From Lachnospiraceae bacterium V9D3004 (GTDB taxonomy: Bacteria > Bacillota > Clostridia > Lachnospirales > Lachnospiraceae), in NCBI GenBank assembly GCA_000621985.1, contig JHWW01000001.1, positions 248,001 to 312,000 on the forward strand: a DNA stretch of 64,000 nucleotides, in the 5' to 3' direction. The notes under the pieces are model-generated. The model saw only the letters and a program-made list of their open reading frames with translations. It searched no databases and was not told where the DNA came from. Made by a program: the position numbers and the translations under genes. Positions within the stretch are counted from its first letter, which is position 1; each line of letters starts with the position of its first letter. Below, piece after piece: positions 34,071-43,970 of the stretch.

Positions 34071-36653
34071 ATGAAGTTTGATAAGTATACGAAGAAATCA
34101 GTTGAAGCAGTCAATAATGTAGCGGAAGTGGCGGAAAGTTACGGCAATCAGGAACTTGTGCCGGCGCATCTCATGTATTCTCTTCTTACGATAGAAGACA
34201 GCCTTATAAGCAAGTTGTGCGTAAGAATGGAGATACAGCCGGAAGTGCTTACCGCGCAGATTGAAGGCATAATAAAGAGGCTGCCGAAAGTATCGGGTGC
34301 TGAGAAGTACGTTGGAAGAAATCTTAATAAGATCCTTATTGAATCAGAAGATGAAGCTAAGAGAATGGGAGACTCGTATGTATCGGTAGAGCATTTGTTC
34401 TTAAGTCTTATGAATAATGCCGATAAGGAAGTAAAAGCAGTGCTTGGCGAGTTCGGAATAACAAGAGACAGATTCCTTAAGGTGCTTGCTGACGTAAGGG
34501 GTAATCAGAGTGTTAACAGTGACAGTCCCGAGGATACATACGAAGTCCTTGAAAAGTACGGATGCGATCTTGTACAGAGGGCGAGAGAACAGAAGCTTGA
34601 TCCTGTAATAGGACGTGACGATGAGATAAGGAATGTAATACGTATATTATCCCGTAAAACGAAGAATAATCCGGTGCTTATCGGAGAACCCGGAGTAGGT
34701 AAGACTGCAGCAGTAGAGGGCCTGGCATCGAGAATCGTGAAGGGTGATGTGCCGGACGGCCTGAAGGATAAGAGAATATTCGCACTCGATATGGGAGCAC
34801 TCGTTGCGGGAGCCAAGTACAGGGGAGAATTCGAAGAGAGACTTAAGGCTGTGCTTGATGAGATAAGAAAGAGTGACGGCAATATCATATTATTTATCGA
34901 TGAATTACATACGATAGTCGGCGCGGGTAAGACAGAAGGAGCAATGGATGCAGGCAATATGCTTAAGCCGATGCTTGCAAGAGGCGAGCTTCACTGCATC
35001 GGCGCAACGACTCTTAACGAATACAGGCTGTACATCGAGAAAGATGCGGCTCTCGAGAGACGATTCCAGCCGGTGATGGTAGATGAACCTACCGTAGAGG
35101 AAGCAATATCTATACTCAGAGGACTGAAAGAAAGATACGAGGTATTCCATGGAGTAAGAATATCCGATAATGCGCTTGTATCGGCTGCGGTGCTGTCAGA
35201 CAGATATATATCAGACAGATTCCTTCCGGATAAAGCGATAGACCTTGTTGATGAAGCCTGCGCGCTTATTAAGACACAGCTTGATTCAATGCCCGAGGAA
35301 CTCGAAGATCTGTCAAGAAGGATCACACAGCTTGAGATCGAAGAGACTGCGCTTAAGAATGAGACAGACAGAATGAGTGCGGAGAGGCTTGAAGTCATAA
35401 CGAAAGAACTGGCAGCCTTAAGAGAAAAGTTCGGACTGCTTAAGACCGACTGGGACAATGCAAGACAGTCGATCGAGAAGAGTCATAAGATCAAGGAAGA
35501 ACTTGAAGACAGCCGCAAGCAGCTTGAGATAGCAAGAAGAGAGACGGATTATGATACGGCTGCAAAGCTTCAGTACGGAGTGATACCGGCACTTGAGAAG
35601 CAGTTAAATGAAGCTGAAGGTGATAACGGGACCGGTAATTCATTTATAAGTGAATGTGTGACCGATGAGAATATTGCTGAGATAGTATCAAGATGGACGG
35701 GGATACCGGTAGCAAGACTTACCGAAGGCGAGCGTAATAAGGTGCTGCATCTTGAGGAAGAGCTTCATAAGAGAGTTATAGGACAGGACAATGCCGTGAG
35801 CCTTGTTGCGGATGCAATATTAAGATCCAAAGCCGGAGTCAAGGATCCGGGGAAACCTATCGGATCATTTCTGTTCCTCGGGCCTACGGGTGTCGGCAAG
35901 ACCGAACTGTCAAAGAGCCTCGCAGAGTGCCTGTTCGATAACGAGCAGAACATGGTAAGGATAGATATGAGCGAATACATGGAGAAGCATTCCGTATCAA
36001 GACTAATCGGAGCTCCTCCGGGATATGTGGGATATGAAGAAGGCGGACAGCTTACGGAAGCGGTAAGGCGTAAGCCGTATTCCGTTGTGTTATTTGATGA
36101 AGTTGAGAAGGCGCACCCGGATGTGTTCAATGTACTGCTTCAGATACTTGATGACGGAAGGATCACGGACTCCCAGGGAAGAACAGTTGATTTTAAGAAT
36201 ACGATACTGATAATGACGTCCAATCTCGGTTCGGAATATCTGCTTGAAGGAATTGATGAGAACGGCGGTATCAAAGAGGAGTGCGAAGAGGCTGTAATGA
36301 ATACTCTTCGTATGTCATTCAGACCGGAATTTCTTAACAGATTGGATGAGATAATAATGTTCAAGCCGCTTACAAGAGACAATATCGATCATATCATTGA
36401 TCTGATAATAGCGGATATCAACAGGAGGATCGCTGATAAAGAGATAACGGTAAGCGTTGGAAATGATGCGAGGACATTCATCGTTGACGGTGCATATGAT
36501 CCGGTATACGGAGCAAGACCGTTAAAGAGATATGTACAGAAGAATGTTGAGACGCTTCTTGCAAGAGAGATGATAAGCGGAAAGATCGGAGCAGGCGACA
36601 ATGTCATGATATATGTTGTTAACGGAGAATTATGCTTTACAAATCACAGATAA
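34071..36653 (+). CDS. clpB: ATP-dependent protein disaggregase ClpB
   Basis: 860 residues from ATG 34071 (GGGAGTGAT upstream), the usual ClpB length. Clp N-domain (1-150), first AAA+ domain with GEPGVGKTAAVEGLA at about 204 and FIDELHTIVGAG, a long coiled-coil middle domain (about 410-516), second AAA+ domain with GPTGVGKTELSKSLA at about 603 and a C-terminal small domain. The long middle domain and lack of a ClpP-binding loop that I can see favour ClpB over ClpC. With DnaK it dissolves heat-damaged aggregates. CIRCE control and the sigma-A promoter fit a heat-shock gene. Confidence 0.95.
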   Translation: MKFDKYTKKSVEAVNNVAEVAESYGNQELVPAHLMYSLLTIEDSLISKLCVRMEIQPEVLTAQIEGIIKRLPKVSGAEKYVGRNLNKILIESEDEAKRMGDSYVSVEHLFLSLMNNADKEVKAVLGEFGITRDRFLKVLADVRGNQSVNSDSPEDTYEVLEKYGCDLVQRAREQKLDPVIGRDDEIRNVIRILSRKTKNNPVLIGEPGVGKTAAVEGLASRIVKGDVPDGLKDKRIFALDMGALVAGAKYRGEFEERLKAVLDEIRKSDGNIILFIDELHTIVGAGKTEGAMDAGNMLKPMLARGELHCIGATTLNEYRLYIEKDAALERRFQPVMVDEPTVEEAISILRGLKERYEVFHGVRISDNALVSAAVLSDRYISDRFLPDKAIDLVDEACALIKTQLDSMPEELEDLSRRITQLEIEETALKNETDRMSAERLEVITKELAALREKFGLLKTDWDNARQSIEKSHKIKEELEDSRKQLEIARRETDYDTAAKLQYGVIPALEKQLNEAEGDNGTGNSFISECVTDENIAEIVSRWTGIPVARLTEGERNKVLHLEEELHKRVIGQDNAVSLVADAILRSKAGVKDPGKPIGSFLFLGPTGVGKTELSKSLAECLFDNEQNMVRIDMSEYMEKHSVSRLIGAPPGYVGYEEGGQLTEAVRRKPYSVVLFDEVEKAHPDVFNVLLQILDDGRITDSQGRTVDFKNTILIMTSNLGSEYLLEGIDENGGIKEECEEAVMNTLRMSFRPEFLNRLDEIIMFKPLTRDNIDHIIDLIIADINRRIADKEITVSVGNDARTFIVDGAYDPVYGARPLKRYVQKNVETLLAREMISGKIGAGDNVMIYVVNGELCFTNHR

Positions 36654-36728
36654 AACTGTAGAATAGTATGGCTGAGTTTTGCACGAACCGGCATTTGCAA
36701 GGGAAGAATATATACGTGGAGATATGCT

Positions 36729-37688
36729 ATGACTATAACGGTTGTTCTGGTTCAGATGATAAAGCTGTTCCTTATAATGTGCCTCGGAGGACTGCTCTAT
36801 AAGATAAAAATAATAGATGATCATACAAGGCAGCACATAACAAAGATTGTGATACATGTTACGACTCCTGCTCTGATAGTGCACTCATTTATTCAGAATA
36901 TGGGGGCGGAGGATGGAGGAATACTCGGCAATCTGTTCATTGTCAGTGCTGCCTTGTATATTCTGCTTCCGATCGCGGGACTTATGTTCATATTGTTACT
37001 TCGTGTAAAGAAAGCCGAACGCGGACTGTACATGTTCATAAGTGTATATTCCAACGTGGGATTCATGGGATTCCCTGTAGTTGAAGCATTGTACGGGCAT
37101 GAAGGACTCTTCTACGCAGCGGTGTTCAACTGCGTCTTCAATATAAGCGTATATACCATAGGAGTATTCATAATCAGATACGGTAATAATGCTGACAGTG
37201 ACATAAAAAAGACAAGTAATGGTTTTATTCTTGGTATGAAGAAGCTTCTTACGCCCGGTATATTATGCTGCGTGGTCGCTGTTGTAATATTCTTGTCGGG
37301 ATTTGAATTGCCGGAGGTAGTCATTGAAACACTGGGGACAGTCGGAGGACTTACTTCACCGCTTGCGATGATGCTTGTCGGAGCAAGTCTTGCATCAATG
37401 AATTTTAAGGAAATGTTCGGAGATATAAGGATGTATATATATACATTTCTCAGGCAGTTTCTGCTTCCGGTTGCAGCATGGCCGCTTATCGATATGTGTA
37501 TAAGCAACAAAGTACTGGCAGTTGTTACTTTACTGATGGTTGCAATGCCTGTCGGCAACATTGCGGTTCTTTTTTCGACGGAGTACAAAGCAGATGAAAA
37601 ATCAGCGGCGAGAGCCGTATTTTTGACAACGATCGCGGCGCTTTTTTCAATACCGGCGGTGCTGTGGTTATGCGTCAACAGTAATTGA
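36729..37688 (+). CDS. AEC-family (auxin efflux carrier-type) permease
   Basis: 319 residues, about ten membrane helices: LFLIMCLGGLLYKIKIID at the start, YSNVGFMGFPVVEALYG in the middle and LVGASLASMNFKEMF later are typical of the AEC family. Bacterial members export or exchange small carboxylates such as malate, malonate or amino acid derivatives. The ATG has GGAGATATGCT upstream. No neighbour points to a substrate. The stop codon overlaps the -35 box of the next gene's promoter. Confidence 0.85.
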   Translation: MTITVVLVQMIKLFLIMCLGGLLYKIKIIDDHTRQHITKIVIHVTTPALIVHSFIQNMGAEDGGILGNLFIVSAALYILLPIAGLMFILLLRVKKAERGLYMFISVYSNVGFMGFPVVEALYGHEGLFYAAVFNCVFNISVYTIGVFIIRYGNNADSDIKKTSNGFILGMKKLLTPGILCCVVAVVIFLSGFELPEVVIETLGTVGGLTSPLAMMLVGASLASMNFKEMFGDIRMYIYTFLRQFLLPVAAWPLIDMCISNKVLAVVTLLMVAMPVGNIAVLFSTEYKADEKSAARAVFLTTIAALFSIPAVLWLCVNSN

Positions 37689-37713
37689 CATGCTGATAGC
37701 GGTATGCTATAAT
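37685..37713 (+). promoter_or_regulatory. Consensus sigma-A promoter for CBM/LRR protein
   Basis: TTGACA (37685-37690), 17-bp spacer, TATAAT (37708-37713): both boxes are perfect, so this should be a strong constitutive promoter. A T-rich GTTTTTTCGCG follows in the leader. Confidence 0.9.
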
Positions 37714-37767
37714 CATAGTTGAGTTTTTTCGCGATAAAAAAACATATATTTTACGGAGGTAGATAAT

Positions 37768-38991
37768 ATGAGAAAGAATGTAGTAAAGACTCTGGTTGCA
37801 GGCTCTGCGGCTTGTCTCATGGCAGGACTTGTAATATTTTCAGGGGTAAATGATTCTGCAAAGGCAGACGGAGCAGTAATCTGCGATTATAGCTTTGATG
37901 ACGGTAATCTCGGAGATTGCTATGGTAACAGCTGTACGGTAGAGATCACCGAGGGTATGAACAGTGGTGTTGACAAACCGACAGTGGATGAGTCCGGAGA
38001 ACATACATACTCAACAACAGACGGTAATTGTGTAAAGGTCAGCAAGCGTACAGGATATTGGGAGACCGCTGCATTTGCTTATAAGGTTGATGCACTTGAT
38101 CCTAATACCAAGTACACTATCACATATGATTTTTATCATGACAACGGATTTGCAGATAAGTACGGTACATCAAACCGTGTTATCATCACTCACGTAATGG
38201 ACGGATACGGACAGATCGGTCAGCCGATGGCAGTATTCGACGGTGAGTGGGAGAGAGTATCATGGGATTTCGCTCTTAAAGATGTAATCGATACAAGCGC
38301 TAATACACCTAAGTACATCTATCTTGAGTTTGCATATCCTGAAGAGACCAATAACGATCCTAACAAGGCATATCATGACAGCAATACAGAGACATATTAT
38401 ATTGATAACTTCTCGATCAAAGAGTATGAAGAGCCTACACCTACTCCGATCCCTACTGCTACAGCAACACCTACAGCAGCTCCTACAGCTGTTCCTCAGG
38501 CAACAGACGCTCCTACAGTAGTAACTGTAGCTGCAACACCTACACCTTATGTTGATCTTGAGCCGGAAGGTCTTGAGAACGGTTACGAAGAGACAGTTAA
38601 GGGAATCGTATATGTTGTAACAGGCAAAGATACAGTTAAAGTTAAAGAGGCTGAAGAAGCAGCTTCCAATCTTGTTATTCCTGATACTGTAGTACTTGAT
38701 GAGGAGAACACTTATAAAGTTACAGAGATCGGTGCTAAGGCATTCTCAGGAGAGAATATTAAGAAACTTACTATCGGTGCTAACGTAACCAAGATCGGTA
38801 AGCAGGCATTCTTTAAGTGTAAGTCACTTAAGAACATAACTATCAAGTCAGCTGCCATAACCAAGATCGAAGCCAAGGCATTCAAGAATACACATAAGAA
38901 GGCAGTTGTTAAGGTACCGAAGGCTAAGAAGAAGAACTACAAGAAGCTTCTTCAGAAAGCCGGACTTTCAAAGAAAGCTAAGATAAAATAA
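37768..38991 (+). CDS. Secreted carbohydrate-binding protein with leucine-rich-repeat C-terminus
   Basis: 407 residues with ACGGAGG before the ATG. Signal peptide (helix LVAGSAACLMAGLVIFSGV). A CBM4/9-like beta-sandwich at about 35-215 (VICDYSFDDGNLGDCYGNS; NTETYYIDNFSIKEY), then a Pro/Thr/Ala linker (about 217-260), then BspA-type leucine-rich repeats (ITEIGAKAFSGENIKKL-like) and a very basic tail (KVPKAKKKNYKKLL). The same basic LRR tail is common on wall-attached enzymes of Butyrivibrio-like bacteria, where it is thought to hold proteins at the cell surface. No catalytic domain is present, so it binds rather than cuts polysaccharide. Ligand unknown. Confidence 0.85.
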   Translation: MRKNVVKTLVAGSAACLMAGLVIFSGVNDSAKADGAVICDYSFDDGNLGDCYGNSCTVEITEGMNSGVDKPTVDESGEHTYSTTDGNCVKVSKRTGYWETAAFAYKVDALDPNTKYTITYDFYHDNGFADKYGTSNRVIITHVMDGYGQIGQPMAVFDGEWERVSWDFALKDVIDTSANTPKYIYLEFAYPEETNNDPNKAYHDSNTETYYIDNFSIKEYEEPTPTPIPTATATPTAAPTAVPQATDAPTVVTVAATPTPYVDLEPEGLENGYEETVKGIVYVVTGKDTVKVKEAEEAASNLVIPDTVVLDEENTYKVTEIGAKAFSGENIKKLTIGANVTKIGKQAFFKCKSLKNITIKSAAITKIEAKAFKNTHKKAVVKVPKAKKKNYKKLLQKAGLSKKAKIK

Positions 38992-39035
38992 CAGTAGTTG
39001 TTGAATGAATAATATAGTTACAAGTGTAGTTTATA

Positions 39036-39070
39036 ATTATCTCAGTGGGATTAGTTCCTGCTGAGATAAT
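39036..39070 (+). terminator. Stem-loop between CBM/LRR gene and GH43 gene
   Basis: ATTATCTCAG (39036-39045) pairs with CTGAGATAAT (39061-39070) around a 15-nt loop. No T-tract follows directly. It may end the upstream transcript. Confidence 0.5.
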
Positions 39071-39169
39071 GTTGTATTGTATATTAACCGCCCGCGCGGG
39101 AAGATGAGAAGTGACTTGCGCATGGGGTTGATGAGCATAAAATTATATAATCAAGAAAGGGAAACGTAT

Positions 39170-41326
39170 ATGACAAAGTACAGCAGATTCAAAAAAATCA
39201 TCGCATCGGCATCAGTGGTTGCATTAAGTGTGACAATGCTTCCTGCAGATGTTAATGTTGATGCGGCAGCAAAACCCAAGCTTAACAAGAAAAGTCTCAA
39301 CATGAAGGTAAAAGAAACAGCTACGCTTAAAATTACCGGTAAGAAGATCAAGAAGGTGACATGGAAGTCAAACAAGGCAAAGACTGTAGCGGTTAAGAAG
39401 AAAAAAGCTACGACTGCAGTTGTAACAGCTAAAAAGACAGGTTCGGCAGTTATTACGGCTACTGTAAAATATGCCGGCAAGAAAACAAATTTGAAATGTA
39501 AGGTAAAGGTGGATAAAATGGACGTAAATAATCCTACGGAAGTACCGGCAACAGTACAGCCTGCTACACCTACACAGGCACCTGCACAGACAGCTCCTGC
39601 AGCTAATTCGAGTACTCCGGTACCTGCTAATCCTACTGCAGAACCCACAAAGAGCGGACCGACTCCCGTTCCGGAGCTTGACATGAATAATCTTGCAGTA
39701 GCGGAATATCCTACAATATTCTCTGACGTACCTGATCCGGATATCATCAGAGTTGGCGGATATTATTACATGGTAAGTACGACTATGAACCTTATTCCGG
39801 GTGCTCCGATAATGAGATCTACAGACCTTGTTCACTGGCGTATAGTTAATTATGTACATGATGTGCTGGCTGACGATGATGCCAATAATCTTGATGACGG
39901 TAAACAGATATATGGTAACGGTTCCTGGGCTGCGGCTATAAGATACAATGAAGAGGACGGATTGTTCTACGTATGCTTCAACCAGAACGGATATGGATTC
40001 TATGTATATACAACTGATGATATAGAGCATGGAGAATTCAAGAAGCATTTTATTAAAACTAGTTTCCATGATCCGGGACTCTTATTTGATGATGGTAAAC
40101 TCTATGTATTCTATGGTGGAGGACCAAATAACTGCCAGCAGATAGAGCTTGATGATGAGACAGAAGAAGTAAGAAGAGTAGGAAAAGAAAGAGCAATTAT
40201 CCAGAAGGGTTCACAATGGAGCTTATGGGAAGGTTGCCATGCATACAAGATTGGTGATTATTATTATGTAATCATTATTGCTTCTCCGTCGGGTTGGTTC
40301 CGTACAGAAACATGTTACAGAACAAAAGGTCTGTTCGAAGATGACTGGGATGGTGAATGGGAAGAACAGGTAATATTCCAGGGCTCAACATATGAATACG
40401 GAACAGGTGTTGCACAGGGTGGTATCGTTGATACTATTTACGGAGATTGGTATGCGATCATGTTCCAGGATCATGATGCAATAGGACGTATTCCTTCAAT
40501 ACTTGCTGTTAATTGGGATTATACAGATGAAAAAGGTAATAATTATAAGGATTGGCCGATGATGGGTTACTATGATGAGGATGGTAATTTCAAATCTTGT
40601 CTGAGTACCAGTCAGAAGATTCCGGCACCTCAGAAGATCAGATTGAATAAGAGTGAAGAGGATTCATACATTGTAGGTGACGACGATTTTGATTATCCTG
40701 ATTATCAGGATGGCGACAGACTCAAGCTTGTATGGCAGTGGAATCACAATCCTGATGAATATAACTGGTCAGTAACAGATAAACCGGGATTCTACAGAAT
40801 AACTAATGGCAAGACATGTAACAATGTATGGTTTGCAAGAAACTCACTTACACAGAGGACAGTAGGACCTAAGTTCACATCAGAGACAGCTATAATTACA
40901 GATGGAATGGAACCCGGAGATTACGCAGGAATGGTTGCTGTAGGAAGTGCTTACGGAATGGTTGGTGTAAAGTGCGAACCAAGTGGTGAGAGATACATCT
41001 TCCAGGGAAGTGGAGCAGGCGGTGGCAAGAAAGCAACTGCTTCTGATAAGATCACAGAGAATGCAACAGCTGATCTGGTTGAATCAGGACAGAAAGTATA
41101 TCTTAAGATAGAATATACATTCAATTCCGGAAGTTCAAGAGCTGATAAGGCTAACTTCTTCTACAGTCTTGATGGAGAATCATGGAATAAGATTGGTAAA
41201 GAGCTTTCAATGTCATTTGATACAGGAACAACATTCATGGGTGCAAGAACATGGCTTACCAATTATGGTACACTTCAGACCGGCGGATATGTAGACTTTG
41301 ATTATTATAAGCAGAGTCAGGACTGA
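39170..41326 (+). CDS. Secreted GH43 glycosidase with Ig-like N-terminal domain
   Basis: 718 residues from ATG 39170 (AAAGGG upstream; an open frame continues 31 codons upstream without a site). Signal peptide, then a Big2-like domain (KLNKKSLNMKVKETATLKIT; KSNKAKTVAVKKKKATTAVV), a Pro/Thr linker (about 125-170), and a GH43 five-bladed propeller: base Asp in SDVPDPDIIRVGGYYYM (about 187) and acid Glu in WSLWEGCHAYKIGDYYYV (about 353). The C-terminal beta-sandwich (from about 510, VWQWNHNPDEYNWSV) is the GH43 accessory domain. Likely a beta-xylosidase or alpha-arabinofuranosidase acting on arabinoxylan at the cell surface. Ig-like modules at the N-terminus probably attach it to the wall. Confidence 0.9.
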   Translation: MTKYSRFKKIIASASVVALSVTMLPADVNVDAAAKPKLNKKSLNMKVKETATLKITGKKIKKVTWKSNKAKTVAVKKKKATTAVVTAKKTGSAVITATVKYAGKKTNLKCKVKVDKMDVNNPTEVPATVQPATPTQAPAQTAPAANSSTPVPANPTAEPTKSGPTPVPELDMNNLAVAEYPTIFSDVPDPDIIRVGGYYYMVSTTMNLIPGAPIMRSTDLVHWRIVNYVHDVLADDDANNLDDGKQIYGNGSWAAAIRYNEEDGLFYVCFNQNGYGFYVYTTDDIEHGEFKKHFIKTSFHDPGLLFDDGKLYVFYGGGPNNCQQIELDDETEEVRRVGKERAIIQKGSQWSLWEGCHAYKIGDYYYVIIIASPSGWFRTETCYRTKGLFEDDWDGEWEEQVIFQGSTYEYGTGVAQGGIVDTIYGDWYAIMFQDHDAIGRIPSILAVNWDYTDEKGNNYKDWPMMGYYDEDGNFKSCLSTSQKIPAPQKIRLNKSEEDSYIVGDDDFDYPDYQDGDRLKLVWQWNHNPDEYNWSVTDKPGFYRITNGKTCNNVWFARNSLTQRTVGPKFTSETAIITDGMEPGDYAGMVAVGSAYGMVGVKCEPSGERYIFQGSGAGGGKKATASDKITENATADLVESGQKVYLKIEYTFNSGSSRADKANFFYSLDGESWNKIGKELSMSFDTGTTFMGARTWLTNYGTLQTGGYVDFDYYKQSQD

Positions 41327-41435
41327 TATGACGATGTTATGCCCGTTGGATGATGACCGGGTGTGACATGAATTATCCGGAAGAATCTCAGTTGATTTCT
41401 GAGAATGGTTTGAACATAATAAGATATCGTTAAAT

Positions 41436-41474
41436 ATTCAGCATCCCGGGATGTCTACTCATGGGATGCTGAAT
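41436..41474 (+). terminator. Rho-independent terminator of secreted GH43 gene
   Basis: ATTCAGCATCCC (41436-41447) pairs perfectly with GGGATGCTGAAT (41463-41474), followed by TTG. The 296-base gap holds nothing else that I can support. Confidence 0.7.
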
Positions 41475-41622
41475 TTGAATTGTGACACCAACCGGGCAAG
41501 TGTGTATCGTGCCTGTACTAACACATATTTGTCCGGTGCTATACAAAAAACCTATAGTGACAATGAAACGGTGTGCTGAATAGTTATGTATGATTATAAA
41601 ATTAAGTGAAGGAGAAAATTAC

Positions 41623-43170
41623 ATGAATTCGATTAAAATATGCAAAGAGGTTGGTAATAACAATCCGATCATAGCAACAAGATTCATGGCTGATCCGTAT
41701 GCTATTGAGTATGAAGGAAGAGTATATGTATACGGAAGCAATGATTCTGACAGTTTCTATGTCAAAGAGGATGGACGCTATCCAAGAAATGATTACGCAA
41801 ACATAAAGAGTATCAATTGCATCTCCAGTGATGATCTTGTTAACTGGACCGACCATGGTGTGATCCAGGTTGCGGCAGATAAGAGAAAGGGTGTGGAAGG
41901 AATTGCTTCATGGGCAGGCAATTCATGGGCACCTGCAGCAGCATATAAGACATTCAAAGATGAGGCAACAGGAGAAGAAAAGACCAAGTTTTTCCTTTAT
42001 TTTGCTAATTCTGCCAATAGCATAGGAGTATTATCAGCAGATTCACCTGTTGGGCCTTGGAGTGATCCTATCGGAGCTCCGATGATCACAAGAGATTATC
42101 CTGGTTGTGAGGATGTAGTGTGGATGTTCGATCCGGCTGTACTTATGGACGATGATGGCAATTCATACATATATTTTGGCGGAGGAGTTCCGGAAGGTAA
42201 GCCTGAGAATCCGAAGACGATAAGGGCTGCCAAACTTGGTGCTGACATGATAAGTATTGAAGGCGATGCAGTTATGATAGATGCACCATATGCATTTGAA
42301 GACTCGGGAATCAATAAGTTCGGTGATACGTACTATTACAGCTATTGCACCAACTGGTCGGATGAAGCAGAGAAGGCTATGGGTAAAGCCCAGATCGCAT
42401 ACATGACAAGTAAGAACCCTCTTGGACCGTACGAGTATCAGGGCGTTATAATGCAGAATCCGGGCCAGAGCGAGAACTTCAGCAGTCGCGCTTGGGGTAA
42501 TAACCATCATTGCATGCTGCAGCTTGGTGACAGTATTCTTATGTTCTATCATTCACCTCAGTATGAGATAGACATGGGATTCGAATTCGATATGGATAAT
42601 GGAGGATGCGCTTACAGAACAACCTATGTCGATGTCGCAGAATTGGACGATAAAGGCGTATTAACGGTTAAAGATATGACTAAGAAGGGCACAGTAACAA
42701 AACTTAAATCTGTAGATCCGCTCAAACCGGTTCCTGCCAATTATTTTGTATGGGGTAAAGGAATTACAACCTCATTCTGTCCATGCGGCAAGACCATAAT
42801 CCTCTCATATGCAGAGAATAACGCATGGTCGGCCGTAGCAGGCGTGAGCGCAATACCGGTTAATGGAAACACCGACGGCAGCGCCGTATCAGGCATCCAC
42901 ATCAAGGCCGGCAATAACAAGAATGCTTGCAAGCTCAGATTCTATGTAAATGAGATCAAAGCCGATTCCAGGATAGCAGAGATTGCCATCCCTGTTAATG
43001 AGAAGATGACTGAGCTTGAAGCAAAGTTGATCAACAATCAGAACGATAGCGAAGATTCAGCAAATGCACTCAGCAAAATTACCGAAAGCGAATTCAACAT
43101 GTTTATAGAAGCAGTTGATATTGCCGAAGGTGATTCGCTGCTTGTGAAAGAGTGGTATTTTGTGAGGTAA
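41623..43170 (+). CDS. Cytoplasmic GH43 glycosidase
   Basis: 515 residues from ATG 41623 (GAAGGAGA upstream). No signal peptide. GH43 propeller over about 1-340: base Asp in MADPYAIEYEGRVYVYG (about 23), the second conserved Asp in WMFDPAVLMDDDGNSYIY (about 170), acid Glu in YAFEDSGINKFGDTYYYSY (about 226). The C-terminal part (about 360-515, containing FYVNEIKADSRIAEI) resembles a CBM6-like sandwich. Probably an arabinofuranosidase or beta-xylosidase degrading imported oligosaccharides, complementing the secreted GH43 and the GH3/GH31 genes. It is followed by a strong terminator. Confidence 0.88.
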   Translation: MNSIKICKEVGNNNPIIATRFMADPYAIEYEGRVYVYGSNDSDSFYVKEDGRYPRNDYANIKSINCISSDDLVNWTDHGVIQVAADKRKGVEGIASWAGNSWAPAAAYKTFKDEATGEEKTKFFLYFANSANSIGVLSADSPVGPWSDPIGAPMITRDYPGCEDVVWMFDPAVLMDDDGNSYIYFGGGVPEGKPENPKTIRAAKLGADMISIEGDAVMIDAPYAFEDSGINKFGDTYYYSYCTNWSDEAEKAMGKAQIAYMTSKNPLGPYEYQGVIMQNPGQSENFSSRAWGNNHHCMLQLGDSILMFYHSPQYEIDMGFEFDMDNGGCAYRTTYVDVAELDDKGVLTVKDMTKKGTVTKLKSVDPLKPVPANYFVWGKGITTSFCPCGKTIILSYAENNAWSAVAGVSAIPVNGNTDGSAVSGIHIKAGNNKNACKLRFYVNEIKADSRIAEIAIPVNEKMTELEAKLINNQNDSEDSANALSKITESEFNMFIEAVDIAEGDSLLVKEWYFVR

Positions 43171-43200
43171 GAATGTAAAAATATAGGCTATACACAAACG

Positions 43201-43235
43201 AACCCCCGTAAGTTGCCGCTTACGGGGGTTCTTCT
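43201..43235 (+). terminator. Strong Rho-independent terminator of GH43 gene
   Basis: AACCCCCGTAAG (43201-43212), loop TTGCCG, CTTACGGGGGTT (43219-43230), then CTTCTC. The perfect 12-bp GC-rich stem separates the GH43 gene from the operon that follows; the gap to 43430 has a possible -10 (TATAAT, 43345-43350) without a clear -35. Confidence 0.85.
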
Positions 43236-43429
43236 CTGTGTGCATAAATGAGAAAAAATATGGTCAAAAAAATAGCAGGTCCAAAATTGAACAAGCAAGA
43301 ACAAACATTCGAGAGAGCGTACAATCTATTGGACAGGGGTTGTGTATAATAGTAAAAAAATGGTAGGAACAGTCGTTTTTTGGGGAGTTAACAGCAAAAA
43401 GGAGAGATTTATTACTTGAGGTGATGCAT

Positions 43430-43960
43430 ATGTCGAAGATAATATCTGAACCATTTCAATATGATGAATTCACAGAATGCCGGGAAGACACTCATAATGA
43501 TGAAGAACTTGGTTTTGAGAGTGGTTGTCGTAGTTTCTGGTTTGGGGAATGTGGAAGAAAAAGATGCCCTGATCCGATTCGGATAGTGCCTGAGGGCAGT
43601 GATCATTATCTGTATATAAGCGAAGATGATCATTATCTTTTGTTTCTGGCAATATCTGCTGTGCAAGGTGAATTTTATGATATATATGAAGATTATGAAT
43701 TCTCATATGAGGAATGGAATGCAATCCTTGATGAAGCGGATCATCTTATGAATTATGCTACTTTTGATGAATTGTTTGATTATCTGCTTGAGATACGGGA
43801 TAACACAGAAGGAAGATGTGATCTGATACATTTTATGAATAATTGCGGTGCAAAGTTCTGGAAAGAAAAGAGTCTTCATGAAATTGAAGCAAAGGCATTA
43901 AGAGAATGGACGGTACTTGTCAGAAAAAATGGTGAGAAGATGAAAGTGATAGGGCTATAG
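43430..43960 (+). CDS. Unknown acidic protein, first gene of the kinase-Thg1 operon
   Basis: 176 residues from ATG 43430, which has GAGGTGAT five bases upstream; ATG 43424 and GTG 43421 are in the same frame. Rich in Asp, Glu, Tyr and Phe, with five Cys (ESGCRSFWFGECGRKRCPD region at about 30-50, then CDLIHFMNNCGAKFW near 140). No signal peptide or helix suggesting a membrane. Not recognised. It ends 10 bases before the next gene starts, and the four genes to 45898 are tightly packed, so they are likely one transcript. Confidence 0.7.
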   Translation: MSKIISEPFQYDEFTECREDTHNDEELGFESGCRSFWFGECGRKRCPDPIRIVPEGSDHYLYISEDDHYLLFLAISAVQGEFYDIYEDYEFSYEEWNAILDEADHLMNYATFDELFDYLLEIRDNTEGRCDLIHFMNNCGAKFWKEKSLHEIEAKALREWTVLVRKNGEKMKVIGL

Positions 43961-43970
43961 GGTGATTTGT

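Noticed and set aside
36729-37688. AEC permease as part of the clpB operon
   Set aside because: No functional link, and co-transcription cannot be shown, as neither a terminator nor a promoter is obvious in the 75-base gap; left as a separate gene.
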